A DNA stretch of 64,000 bases, taken from assembly GCF_047824785.1 (NCBI RefSeq), contig NZ_CP181167.1, positions 2,108,001 to 2,172,000 on the forward strand. Reading direction: 5' to 3'. Below, piece after piece: positions 38,546 through 47,094 of this stretch (its first letter is position 1; each line of letters opens with the position of its first letter). The position numbers were made by a program, and so were the translations under genes. The stretch is from Nitrobacter sp039808345 (lineage in GTDB: Bacteria; Pseudomonadota; Alphaproteobacteria; Rhizobiales; Xanthobacteraceae). Below the pieces are notes generated by a model that was not told the DNA's origin, ran no database searches, and worked only from the letters and a program-made list of their open reading frames with translations.

Positions 38546-38962
38546 CTAGCTCGCCGCGGTGTCGTCCCTGGAGCCATTTCCTTTGGCGCCATCGCCCTTG
38601 GCGACTCCTTTTGCCGGTTCGCCCTTGGTCGTTTCACCTTTGGCCGGCTCGCCCTTCGCGCGGACGATCGAAATCATCTGTCGCATCTGCCGCACCCGGA
38701 CGCCATCAGCGATTTCGAACTCGATCTGCTCGTCATCCACCACCTTGGTGACCTTTCCGACCAGGCCGCTCGATGTGATGACGGTGTCCCCGCGGCGAAT
38801 GTTCTTCACCAGTTCGGCGTGCTCTTTCGCCTTCTTCTGCTGGGGCCGGATGATCAGGAAATACATGATGATGAAGATCAACGCGAACGGCAGCAGCGAC
38901 ATCAACAGGCTGTTGGCGTCGCCGGAGCCGGCGGCCTGAGCAAAGGCGGGGGTAATGAACAT
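38546..38962 (-). CDS. yajC: Preprotein translocase subunit YajC
   Basis: The ATG at 38962 is chosen because the AAGGA ribosome-binding site lies nine bases before it; an ATG three codons upstream touches that site. The product has 138 residues: a single membrane helix (LLMSLLPFALIFIIMYFLII), then RPQQKKAKEHAELVKNIRRG and a beta domain. A low-complexity tail with repeated AKGE/KGEPAKG units makes it longer than usual. SecF's tail in the same operon is similar in composition. Confidence 0.95.
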   Translation of the reverse strand: MFITPAFAQAAGSGDANSLLMSLLPFALIFIIMYFLIIRPQQKKAKEHAELVKNIRRGDTVITSSGLVGKVTKVVDDEQIEFEIADGVRVRQMRQMISIVRAKGEPAKGETTKGEPAKGVAKGDGAKGNGSRDDTAAS

Positions 38963-39149
38963 TCGGGCCATTCCTTGGGATCAGACCGGCGTGAGCACAG
39001 AGTCGGGCCGATCAAGAGCAAATTCGCGCGGACTATAACGGCCACGGTCCCAATTGCAACGCCGCCAGACCCTTGATCGAGCCACATTATTCCGCAGCTT
39101 GCGGGAGCCAGGCCGTTCCGCTAAGGGTGCGCGCCCGGGAAAGACAAAG

Positions 39150-40121
39150 ATGGCCAGAAAGTCGCGGAAAACCAGCCTTCGAAAGGCCCCTCTCAAAACA
39201 TCAAGGGCCCGCTCCGGTTCTCGGGCCGGCGCGACAAAACGTCCGAAAGTCGCGGCAGCACCCGATGCCGCGGACCGGATCGTCCGCGCTCTCGAAACGA
39301 TCGCCGCCGCCATGACCGCCGCCGCCGAACGGACCGACAATCACGCGGCGATGACCCGCGCCGACGCATTCGTCTGGCATCCTGACGGGCGACTGATGCC
39401 GGTTCCGCGAGTCAGCCGCGTCGATCTCGCTTTGCTCAAGGGCATCGACCGGATGCGCGATATCCTGATGGAGAATACCGCCCGCTTTGCCGGGGGCCTG
39501 CCCGCGAACAACGCCCTGCTCTGGGGCGCGCGCGGCATGGGCAAGTCATCGCTGGTGAAGGCGGCGCATGCCAGCGTCAACGCCGACGTCAGCGGACGGC
39601 TCAAGCTGATCGAAATTCACCGCGAGGACATCGAGAGCCTGCCCGGCCTGATGGAGCTGCTTCGCTCATCCGAGTTTCGTTTCATCGTCTTCTGCGACGA
39701 CCTGTCCTTCGACGGCAATGACGCCTCATACAAGTCGCTGAAGGCCGCGCTCGAAGGCGGCATCGAGGGACGGCCCGACAACGTCATCCTGTACGCGACA
39801 TCGAACCGCCGTCATCTGCTGGCGCGCGACATGATCGAGAACGAGCGATCGACGGCGATCAATCCCGGCGAGGCCGTCGAGGAAAAGGTCTCGCTGTCCG
39901 ACCGCTTCGGGCTCTGGCTCGGCTTTCACCGCTGTAGCCAGGATGAGTATCTCGCGATGGTGCGCGGCTATTGCTCCCACTTCGGCATCAGGCTCGACGA
40001 CGCCGAACTGGAGCGGGAGGCGCTGGAATGGTCGGCCACGCGCGGCTCGCGTTCCGGCCGGGTTGCCTGGCAGTTCACGCAGGAGCTTGCGGGGCGGCTC
40101 GGCGTGCGGCTGGCAACGTAA
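39150..40121 (+). CDS. DUF815-family P-loop ATPase
   Basis: The 323-residue product has a basic, disordered-looking N-terminus, then the ATPase domain: Walker A in NNALLWGARGMGKSSLVKAA, Walker B in FRFIVFCDDLSFDGND, and a sensor-like YATSNRRHLL. These are the marks of the DUF815 (YcjX-neighbour) type of AAA-like ATPase of unknown role. It is divergent from yajC with 187 bases between the start codons. Confidence 0.85.
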   Translation: MARKSRKTSLRKAPLKTSRARSGSRAGATKRPKVAAAPDAADRIVRALETIAAAMTAAAERTDNHAAMTRADAFVWHPDGRLMPVPRVSRVDLALLKGIDRMRDILMENTARFAGGLPANNALLWGARGMGKSSLVKAAHASVNADVSGRLKLIEIHREDIESLPGLMELLRSSEFRFIVFCDDLSFDGNDASYKSLKAALEGGIEGRPDNVILYATSNRRHLLARDMIENERSTAINPGEAVEEKVSLSDRFGLWLGFHRCSQDEYLAMVRGYCSHFGIRLDDAELEREALEWSATRGSRSGRVAWQFTQELAGRLGVRLAT

Positions 40122-40162
40122 TCAGCCCGGCAAGATTTGCGTGCGCGCAGGTATCGTTGCAT

Positions 40163-41350
40163 TCACAGCGCTGTCAGCAGTTCGGCGCAGATGCCGCAGA
40201 CGAGAACGACCAGCCACGGCGGCGCGCGCCACATGAGCAGCACGAAGGCGACCACGGCCAGTCCGAAATCCCCCTTGGACAGGATGCCCGAGGTCCAGAC
40301 CGGGTTGTAAAAGGCCGCCAGCAAAAGGCCGACAACCGCGGCGTTGACGCCGCGCAGCGCCGCCCTGGTCGCGGTCCGCCGCCGTAATTCGTCCCAGAAA
40401 GGCATCACGCCGACCACCAGCAGGAATGGCGGCAGGAAGATCGCCACAAGACACAGCAGCGCGACCTTCCAACCGCCGATCACTGTTCCGAGATAGGCAG
40501 AAAAGGTGAAGAGCGGTCCCGGCACGGCTTGCGCCGCGCCATAGCCCGCCAGGAAGGCATCATTACTCACCCATCCCAACGGCACCACTTGCGCCTGAAG
40601 TAGCGGCAACACCACATGGCCGCCGCCGAACACGAGCGAGCCGGCGCGAAAGAACATGTCAAAGAGTCTTATATCCGCATTGTCGGAAACCGCCGACAGG
40701 ATCGGCAACCCCACCAGCAAAGCAGCAAATACCGCCAGCGCGAGAATCGCAGTCGCCCGGCTTGCCGGCGGCGCTGCGCCGATGTGATCAATCGGCTCGG
40801 GTTCGGACTTCAACATGACGATGCCGGCCAAAGCGCCAAGCACGATCGCACCTATCTGGCCCCAGACTGAATCGATCGCCAGCGCCGTTACGGCCGCCAG
40901 CGCGGCCACGCCGGCGCGCTCGCGATCGGGCGTCAACGTGCGCACCATGCCAAGAATCGCAAGCGCCACGACCGCGACGGCAGCCACTTTCAGGCCATGC
41001 AGCCAACCGCTGTCCAGCGCGTTGCCGAATGAAGACACACCGTAGCCGAACAAAACCAGCGCAAACGCTGACGGCAGCGTGAAGCCCAGCCAGGCCGCAA
41101 CCGCGCCGACGTAGCCGGCCCGCGCCAGACCGATGGCGATGCCGACCTGGCTGGAAGCAGGGCCCGGCAAAAACTGGCACAGGGCCACCAGATCGGCAAA
41201 ACTTCTTTCCTCCAGCCATCTCCGCCGGTCCACGAACTCGTTGCGGAAGTAGCCGAGATGGGCAACGGGACCGCCGAATGATATCAGGCCGAGCTTCAAG
41301 AACGCCGCAAACACCTCGCCCGCGCGCCCCTCATGCACGGAGGACGTCAT
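40163..41350 (-). CDS. chrA: Chromate transporter family protein, two-domain form
   Basis: The product has 395 residues from the ATG at 41350 and about ten to twelve membrane helices. It contains both halves of the CHR fold: GLISFGGPVAHLGYFRNEFV with CQFLPGPASSQVGI in the first, and RAGSLVFGGGHVVLPLL with YGAAQAVPGPLFTF in the second. The family exports chromate in characterised cases, but many members have no tested substrate. Confidence 0.9.
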   Translation of the reverse strand: MTSSVHEGRAGEVFAAFLKLGLISFGGPVAHLGYFRNEFVDRRRWLEERSFADLVALCQFLPGPASSQVGIAIGLARAGYVGAVAAWLGFTLPSAFALVLFGYGVSSFGNALDSGWLHGLKVAAVAVVALAILGMVRTLTPDRERAGVAALAAVTALAIDSVWGQIGAIVLGALAGIVMLKSEPEPIDHIGAAPPASRATAILALAVFAALLVGLPILSAVSDNADIRLFDMFFRAGSLVFGGGHVVLPLLQAQVVPLGWVSNDAFLAGYGAAQAVPGPLFTFSAYLGTVIGGWKVALLCLVAIFLPPFLLVVGVMPFWDELRRRTATRAALRGVNAAVVGLLLAAFYNPVWTSGILSKGDFGLAVVAFVLLMWRAPPWLVVLVCGICAELLTAL

Positions 41351-41526
41351 GTGGCGGCGCAAGCCATGAGCATTGTGGATTTCCCCCGTCCGACAAGGCG
41401 CGCGGTTCGATCGCGTGCCTGCGGGTTCCGTAGTGGATATCCGCGAAACGACATTGGCCGCGCAGCGGACTTCGCGGCCAACTTAGATATAGAGCCCGCT
41501 CGGAACTGCGACGCCGCCGGGGACTC

Positions 41527-42903
41527 TCATGCCCCGTTCAGGAAATTCAGCGGGTCGACCGGAGTGGATCCTTTCCGGATCTCGAAGTGAAGCTGCGGTG
41601 AGCCCGCCTCGCCCGACTGACCCGACTTGGCGATGACCTGGCCGCGCCTGATGGAATCTCCGCGCTTCACCATCAACTCACGCGCATGGGCATAGGCGGT
41701 CACGTAACCGTTGGAATGCCGAACAAGCACCAGGTTGCCGTAACCCTTGAGTTCGCTACCGGCATAAGCAACGACGCCGTCCTCGGCGGCCTTGACCGGC
41801 GTGCCCTCGGGCACGGCGACGTTGATGCCGTCATTGGATTTCCCATTCGTCCGGGCGCCATAGGCCGTGATCACGCGGCCACGCACCGGCCAGCGGAAAG
41901 TCGGCAAAGCGCCGGTCGCCTCCGCGGCTTTCACCGAGGGTTTGACCACGGCCGCTTCAGGCGTCGCGGTCGCAACCGCGAGGTTGACCTTCTGAACCGG
42001 ACCTTCGGGTGCGGCAGCGGCGTGAACCACGGGCGCGGGCGCGGGCCTGGATGCGGCAGCAGGAGGCGCGGCCGGAACGGGAACAGGTTGCGCGGACACC
42101 GCGGCAACCTTCGTCGGCACCGTGATTCTCGTGCCGATCTTCAGTTTCGCGCTCGGCGGCAGTCCGTTCGCGCGAGCAAGTTCCCCCACAGAAACGTGAT
42201 TGCGGCGCGCGATGCTCATCAGCGTGTCGCCGCGATTGACGTAGTGGGCGCCGGACGCAGCCCTGGCTCCCGCAGGCTTCGCAACCGGAGCCGGAGCCGT
42301 TTGCGTTTCGGCCACCGCCGCGCGCTTCGGAATGATCAGCCGCTGACCAGGCTGCAACTGGCGCGGACCGCGATAGCCATTGGCTTTCAGAATCTCCGCG
42401 GTGGATACGCCATATCGGCGCGACAACCCGTCCAGCGTATCGCTGGTTCCGACAATGATCGGCGTGCCGCCGTTATGATTCCAGCCATCCCGCGCCGCGA
42501 CAGGGGGGGCGGACTCGATCGGACGAGCGGGAGGCGTATAAGAACCGGGACCGCGCCCGCTCCCCGACACATTCGATGCCACCGGATAGGACTTCGGCGT
42601 CGAGATCGGCGGCAACGGCTGCGATTGATAGTCGGACTGGGGTCGATACGGGGGCCGCGAATATTGCTGCAACTCGCGGCGCTCCACCGGAGCCGCGGGC
42701 GCCGCGGCCACCGTGCCGGTGGTCTCCCGCTGCCAGCCGAAGCGATTTGATTGCTGTGGACCTGATTGCTGCGGACCACTGTCCAACTGCGCGAGGCGCG
42801 TCGACATATCCGCGCTGCATCCGGCAAAACCGATCGACACCAGCGCCAGCACCGCTACCTGCGGTACGCGGCGCGAGCAAAGCAACTCGACGACACGGGA
42901 CAT
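41527..42903 (-). CDS. nlpD: LysM and LytM-domain lipoprotein, NlpD-like (degenerate peptidase)
   Basis: The 458-residue product has a lipoprotein signal with cysteine in SIGFAGCSADM, a Pro/Gln/Ser-rich linker, two LysM domains (GTSDTLDGLSRRYGVSTAEI and VNRGDTLMSIARRNHVSVGE), then the LytM domain. Active M23 peptidases have HxxxD and HxH; here the sites read SNDGINVAV and SPQLHFEIR, so the metal ligands are incomplete. That is what is found in NlpD/EnvC, which activate amidases rather than cut peptidoglycan. The next upstream genes are pcm and surE, the classic order. Confidence 0.88.
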   Translation of the reverse strand: MSRVVELLCSRRVPQVAVLALVSIGFAGCSADMSTRLAQLDSGPQQSGPQQSNRFGWQRETTGTVAAAPAAPVERRELQQYSRPPYRPQSDYQSQPLPPISTPKSYPVASNVSGSGRGPGSYTPPARPIESAPPVAARDGWNHNGGTPIIVGTSDTLDGLSRRYGVSTAEILKANGYRGPRQLQPGQRLIIPKRAAVAETQTAPAPVAKPAGARAASGAHYVNRGDTLMSIARRNHVSVGELARANGLPPSAKLKIGTRITVPTKVAAVSAQPVPVPAAPPAAASRPAPAPVVHAAAAPEGPVQKVNLAVATATPEAAVVKPSVKAAEATGALPTFRWPVRGRVITAYGARTNGKSNDGINVAVPEGTPVKAAEDGVVAYAGSELKGYGNLVLVRHSNGYVTAYAHARELMVKRGDSIRRGQVIAKSGQSGEAGSPQLHFEIRKGSTPVDPLNFLNGA

Positions 42904-43051
42904 GGTTACTCACTCGTACGCAACACGACTACAGATTTGAATAAACACCGTCCCAGTAAACAAAGCCTTTCAGCCGGACACGCCACAGCCTCGAAAGTCA
43001 ACATCGCCGGACAGCGGATCACGACCGCAACCGCACCTGCGAGGCGCAGGG

Positions 43052-43705
43052 TCAGAGCTCGCGGGCAATACCCGGCAGCGCCGGCACGAAGCGGACGTCG
43101 ATCAGTTCCTTGCGGATCATTCCGGCGGGGGCGCGCCGCAGGAGGATCAGGGTCTGCCGCCCGCTCTGCGGTCCGACAGGCGCGATCAAAAGCCCGTCGG
43201 GCTCAAGCCTGGTCGCCAGCGCCTCCGGTATCTGCTCCATCGCCGCGGTCACCATGATGCGGTCGAACCGCCCTGCTTCGTCGGGAATGTCGAAGCCGTC
43301 ACCCAGCAGAACTTCGACGTTATCGTAACCGAGATGCTTCAACCGGGCGCGCGCGCGATCGGCGAGTTCGCGATACCGCTCGATCGTTACGACCTCGCGG
43401 CAGAGGCGCGACAGGATCGCGGTCTGGTAACCCGAGCCGGTGCCGATCTCCAGGACCCGGTGATCGTCACCTAATTCCAGCCGCTCGGTCATGTAGGCCA
43501 CGACGAACGGCTGGCTGATGGTCTGGCCGCAGGCGATGCCGAGCGCGGTGTCGCACCATGCGTCCTCGCGATCACCCTGTTCGACGAAAGCATCGCGCGG
43601 GACGTTATCCATCGCGCGCAGCACGCGCAGGTCGCTGATGCCGCGTCGCCGCAGATTAAGCTGAAACATCATCTTTTCGGGCGGCGGATGATCGGCGGGG
43701 GACAT
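43052..43705 (-). CDS. pcm: Protein-L-isoaspartate O-methyltransferase
   Basis: The 217-residue product repairs isoaspartyl residues in damaged proteins using S-adenosylmethionine. Family motifs are all visible: IACGQTISQPFVVAYMTERL, VLEIGTGSGYQTAILSRLCR with the SAM-binding loop, and GRFDRIMVTAAMEQIPEAL. It lies between surE and the NlpD-like gene on the same strand, 149 bases before the latter's start. A second, more distant member of the family is at 49143. Confidence 0.94.
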   Translation of the reverse strand: MSPADHPPPEKMMFQLNLRRRGISDLRVLRAMDNVPRDAFVEQGDREDAWCDTALGIACGQTISQPFVVAYMTERLELGDDHRVLEIGTGSGYQTAILSRLCREVVTIERYRELADRARARLKHLGYDNVEVLLGDGFDIPDEAGRFDRIMVTAAMEQIPEALATRLEPDGLLIAPVGPQSGRQTLILLRRAPAGMIRKELIDVRFVPALPGIAREL

Positions 43706-43972
43706 GACGGGCGAACTCTCGATCGCCGGCGCTTGGCCGAGCGGTTGTCAAGACAGGTTAACGCAATCTGCGCAGATCACCCGCCGGGTCAATCCGGCGA
43801 GGCAAGTATTTGTTCCGGCAAAGATCGGCCGCCACGGCTTCCGCCGGTCCGGGAATCTTCGGAGTTACCGCCCGGCGCCCTGGTCCGACAGTGTTGCCCC
43901 AGGGAGCGACACCGATTGCGTTCGGTCAAATAATTTGCGACCCTGCGTTGGTGAGAAATCGGAATTCCCCAC
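43706..43972. other. Intergenic region, 267 bp between divergent genes
   Basis: It holds the upstream regions of pcm and the response regulator at 43973. No gene or clear promoter was recognised. Confidence 0.4.
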
Positions 43973-44353
43973 ATGGAATCAGCGAAGCCACCCGGCGGCT
44001 CCGTATTCCTCGTTGAAGACGAGGTTATGATCCGCATGATGGTTGCGGACATGCTGGAGGAGCTCGGCTATAGCATCGCCGCCGAGGCGGGCGACATCGA
44101 GCAGGCTCTCCAGCTCGCGCGCACGACGAACTTCGACATCGCGATTCTCGATGTCAACGTCAACGGAAAGCTGATTTCCCCCGTGGCGGAGGTCATCGAA
44201 GGCCGCAACCGGCCTTTCATCTTCGCAACCGGCTATGGCACGCAAGGGCTTCCGCCCGAGTACCGCAACCGCCCGTCCGTGCAGAAGCCCTTCCAGATGG
44301 ATGGTCTCGACGCCGTGATCCGAAGCACGCTCAAGGGCGGCGCCGTGGCCTGA
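43973..44353 (+). CDS. Single-domain response regulator
   Basis: The 126-residue product is a lone receiver domain: acidic pocket in VFLVEDEVMIR, phospho-acceptor D in DIAILDVNVNGK, threonine in IFATGYG and lysine in SVQKPF. It resembles the CpdR/PhyR-neighbour class of short alphaproteobacterial regulators, and the partner kinase is not adjacent. It lies on the strand opposite the surE and pcm genes. Confidence 0.88.
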   Translation: MESAKPPGGSVFLVEDEVMIRMMVADMLEELGYSIAAEAGDIEQALQLARTTNFDIAILDVNVNGKLISPVAEVIEGRNRPFIFATGYGTQGLPPEYRNRPSVQKPFQMDGLDAVIRSTLKGGAVA

Positions 44354-44418
44354 GACAGAGCCTCTCCGCTTCTGATGTGATCCGAAGCGAGATTAATCCA
44401 GCGTGGATTCCGGGCGTT

Positions 44419-45186
44419 CTACCTGAATTTCGCCGTCAGGATCCCGGCGAACGCATCGTCGGTGCGGTCCAGCCGCAGCGGCGTCACTGAAACACATTGT
44501 CCCGCGATCGCCGCGAGATCGGTGCCGGACGCGGGGGTATCCGCGTCGTCGGCCTTCTCGAAACCGATCCAGAAATACGGGTTGCCGCGGCCATCGCGAC
44601 GCTCATCGATCCTGAGGAAGCCGAGATTGCGCTTGCCCATCCGCGTCACCAGCACGCCCGCCACGTCCTCCGGCCCGCAGGCCGGAAAATTGACGTTGAC
44701 CACCGTGTTCTTCGGAATGCCGATCTCGATCACCCTGCGGAGGATCTGCGGCGCGAACGTGCGCGCGGTTTCCCACACCGGCCTGTCGCCGGTTTCCATG
44801 CTGAACTCCTGCGACAGCGCGAAAGACGGCAGCCCGAGCATCGTGCCTTCGAGAGCCCCCGCGACCGTGCCGGAATACACCACATCCTCGGCGAGGTTGC
44901 GGCCACGATTGACGCCTGACAGCACGAGATCCGGCCCCTTGTCGGCGAGGATGTAGCGCGATCCCATGATCACGCAGTCGGTCGGCGTGCCCTTCACCGC
45001 GAAATGGCGGGGTCCGATTTCGCGCAGCCGCAGCGGATCGTTGAGCGTCAGCGAATGCGAGACCCCGGACTGATCGTGCTCGGGCGCGACCACCCACACA
45101 TCGTCGGACAGATCCTTTGCGATCTGCTCGAGGACTTCGAGGCCCGGCGCATGGATGCCGTCATCGTTGGTACAGAGAATCCGCAT
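44419..45186 (-). CDS. surE: 5'/3'-nucleotidase SurE
   Basis: The 255-residue product is a survival-protein-E nucleotidase that acts on nucleoside monophosphates and needs a divalent metal. The signature MRILCTNDDGIHAPGLEVLE has the metal-binding aspartates, followed by VSHSLTLNDPLRL and SGVNRGRNLAEDVVYSGTVA. It stands between serS and pcm on the same strand. Confidence 0.95.
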   Translation of the reverse strand: MRILCTNDDGIHAPGLEVLEQIAKDLSDDVWVVAPEHDQSGVSHSLTLNDPLRLREIGPRHFAVKGTPTDCVIMGSRYILADKGPDLVLSGVNRGRNLAEDVVYSGTVAGALEGTMLGLPSFALSQEFSMETGDRPVWETARTFAPQILRRVIEIGIPKNTVVNVNFPACGPEDVAGVLVTRMGKRNLGFLRIDERRDGRGNPYFWIGFEKADDADTPASGTDLAAIAGQCVSVTPLRLDRTDDAFAGILTAKFR

Positions 45187-45296
45187 GCGTGAGTGTGCCT
45201 CTTTCGAACGCCGCCCGTGCTGTTCCGGGACATCTCATATCCGGCCCGGCCGAGGCTGGCAAACCTGACGTTCCGCTTGCGCCGGCGGATTTTACG

Positions 45297-45387
45297 CCGT
45301 CATCACCGGGCTTGTGCCGGTGATCCACGTCTTTCCGTTAAACCGCAAGCAAGACGTGGATGGCCGGAACACGTCCGGCCATGACGC
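45297..45387. repeat. Palindromic repeat of a different type, ATCCACGTCTT/AAGACGTGGAT
   Basis: The outer arms GTCAT...ATGAC (45299-45303 and 45381-45385) and the inner stem ATCCACGTCTT / AAGACGTGGAT make a long imperfect hairpin, within the 225-base gap between surE and serS. It differs in sequence from the CTAG-bordered family. Confidence 0.65.
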
Positions 45388-45411
45388 TGAAGCTGGGTCT
45401 GAGGGCGGCGG

Positions 45412-46989
45412 CTACGTATCTTTCGCGATCACCTTCAGGCCGCCCATGTAGGGCTGCAAGACATCGGGCACGGCGATGGAGCCGTCGGCCTGCTGGTAGG
45501 TCTCCATGACAGCGATCAGCGCGCGGCCGACCGCGGTGCCCGAACCGTTGAGCGTATGGACGAAGCGCGGCTTGCCGTCGCTTGCGCGGTAGCGCGCGTC
45601 CATGCGCCGCGCCTGGAAATCACCGCACACCGAGCAGGACGAAATCTCGCGGTAAGCGCCGCCCTCTCCCTGACCTGAGATTTGTCCTGGCATCCACACC
45701 TCGATGTCGTAGGTCTTCTGCGAGGCGAAGCCCATGTCGCCGGCGCACAGCGTCATCACGCGGTAATGCAGGTCGAGCCGGCGCAACACTTCTTCAGCGC
45801 AGGCGAGCATCCGCTCGTGCTCGTCCTTTGACGTTTCGGGCGTGGTGATCGACACCAGTTCGACCTTGGTGAACTGATGCTGACGGATCATGCCGCGCGT
45901 ATCGCGTCCCGCCGCGCCCGCCTCGGCGCGGAAACACGGCGTCAGCGCGGTGAAGCGCAGAGGGAGTTCTTTTTCGTCGAGGATGGATTCGCGGACAAGG
46001 TTTGTCAGCGAGACTTCGGCGGTGGGAATGAGCCAGAGCCTTTTACTAACCCCTTCTTTTGCTATCCGTTCGAATTCAGCAGAAAACTTCGCGAACTCTT
46101 TTGAGAATAGACCAAAACTATCCGCGTGCGCTTGAAATTTTTGAGACAGGCTAGTGAACGTGGGGCTAATCCATTTAACATCGATTCCGCGCTCTTTCGC
46201 GTCTCTCATGGCAGCGTTCAATTGAACATTGATCTCATTTAACTCGCGATCAGCGCTGCGCTGCTCGGTCATGCGACCGACCTCGCGCTCATGCTTGATC
46301 TGTAGTCTTCTAAACTCTCCGAATGCTTCGAACTGATCCTCCTCAAACTTCGGCAACTGCGCCGTGCCGAACATCGCATCGTCGCGCACCAAGAGCGGCG
46401 GGTTGACTTCGGTGTAGCCGTGTTCGCCGGTGTGAACGTCGAGGAAGAATTGACCGATGGCACGTTCGAGCCGCGCCAGCCCCCGCTTCAACACCACGAA
46501 ACGCGCGCCCGACAGTTTCGCTGCCGCCTCGAAATCCATATCGCCGAGCGCGCCGCCGAGATCGTCATGTGCTTTTGGCGTAAAGTCATAGTCGCGCTTT
46601 TTTCCGAAGATGTGATGCTGCACGTTGCCGTGCTCGTCGGTCCCCTCGGGCACCTCGTCGAGCGGAAGGTTCGGAATTTGCGCAAGCTCCTTGCGGAGCT
46701 CATCATCCGCCGCCTTCGCCGCCGCTTCCATCTGCGGCATGGTGGTCTTGAGCTCGGCGACCTCCGCCATGAGCTTCGCGGCACGCGCATCATCCCTGGC
46801 CTTCTTGGCCTCGCCGATTTCCTTCGAGGCCGCGTTGCGGCGCGCCTGCGCCTGCTCCGACTCCAGAATTGCCGCGCGGCGTTTCTCATCGATCGCGAGC
46901 AACGATGACGACAGCGGCTCAAGTCCCCGCCGCTTCAGCGCGGCGTCGAACGCTTGCGGGTTGTCGCGGATCACTTTGATGTCGTGCAT
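45412..46989 (-). CDS. serS: Seryl-tRNA synthetase with a large in-frame insertion
   Basis: The product charges tRNA-Ser (and tRNA-Sec where present). It has 525 residues against about 430 for most bacterial enzymes. The N-terminal coiled-coil (about 25-110) is normal, and class II motifs are intact (motif 2 in FTALTPCFRAEAGAAGRDTR, motif 3 in NGSGTAVGRALIAVMETYQ). The difference is about 93 residues at 223-316, between QLPKFEEDQFEAF and LWLIPTAEV, coded by 46042-46323. That DNA looks poorer in GC than the rest of the gene. The insert is charged and helical (for example TSLSQKFQAHADSFGLFSKE). See findings. Confidence 0.95.
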   Translation of the reverse strand: MHDIKVIRDNPQAFDAALKRRGLEPLSSSLLAIDEKRRAAILESEQAQARRNAASKEIGEAKKARDDARAAKLMAEVAELKTTMPQMEAAAKAADDELRKELAQIPNLPLDEVPEGTDEHGNVQHHIFGKKRDYDFTPKAHDDLGGALGDMDFEAAAKLSGARFVVLKRGLARLERAIGQFFLDVHTGEHGYTEVNPPLLVRDDAMFGTAQLPKFEEDQFEAFGEFRRLQIKHEREVGRMTEQRSADRELNEINVQLNAAMRDAKERGIDVKWISPTFTSLSQKFQAHADSFGLFSKEFAKFSAEFERIAKEGVSKRLWLIPTAEVSLTNLVRESILDEKELPLRFTALTPCFRAEAGAAGRDTRGMIRQHQFTKVELVSITTPETSKDEHERMLACAEEVLRRLDLHYRVMTLCAGDMGFASQKTYDIEVWMPGQISGQGEGGAYREISSCSVCGDFQARRMDARYRASDGKPRFVHTLNGSGTAVGRALIAVMETYQQADGSIAVPDVLQPYMGGLKVIAKDT

Positions 46990-47094
46990 GGAAGATCGGC
47001 CCCGGAAGGAAAGCGGTTGAAGTCCACGAAGGTCCTTGCCCGCGAAAACGGGCATTCAGTAGCCTGAACGGCTGCGATTGGAAACAGTGGCGCT

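Noticed and set aside
46042..46323. An intein in seryl-tRNA synthetase
   Set aside because: The insert is too short, does not start with Cys or Ser, does not end in His-Asn, and lacks splicing blocks.
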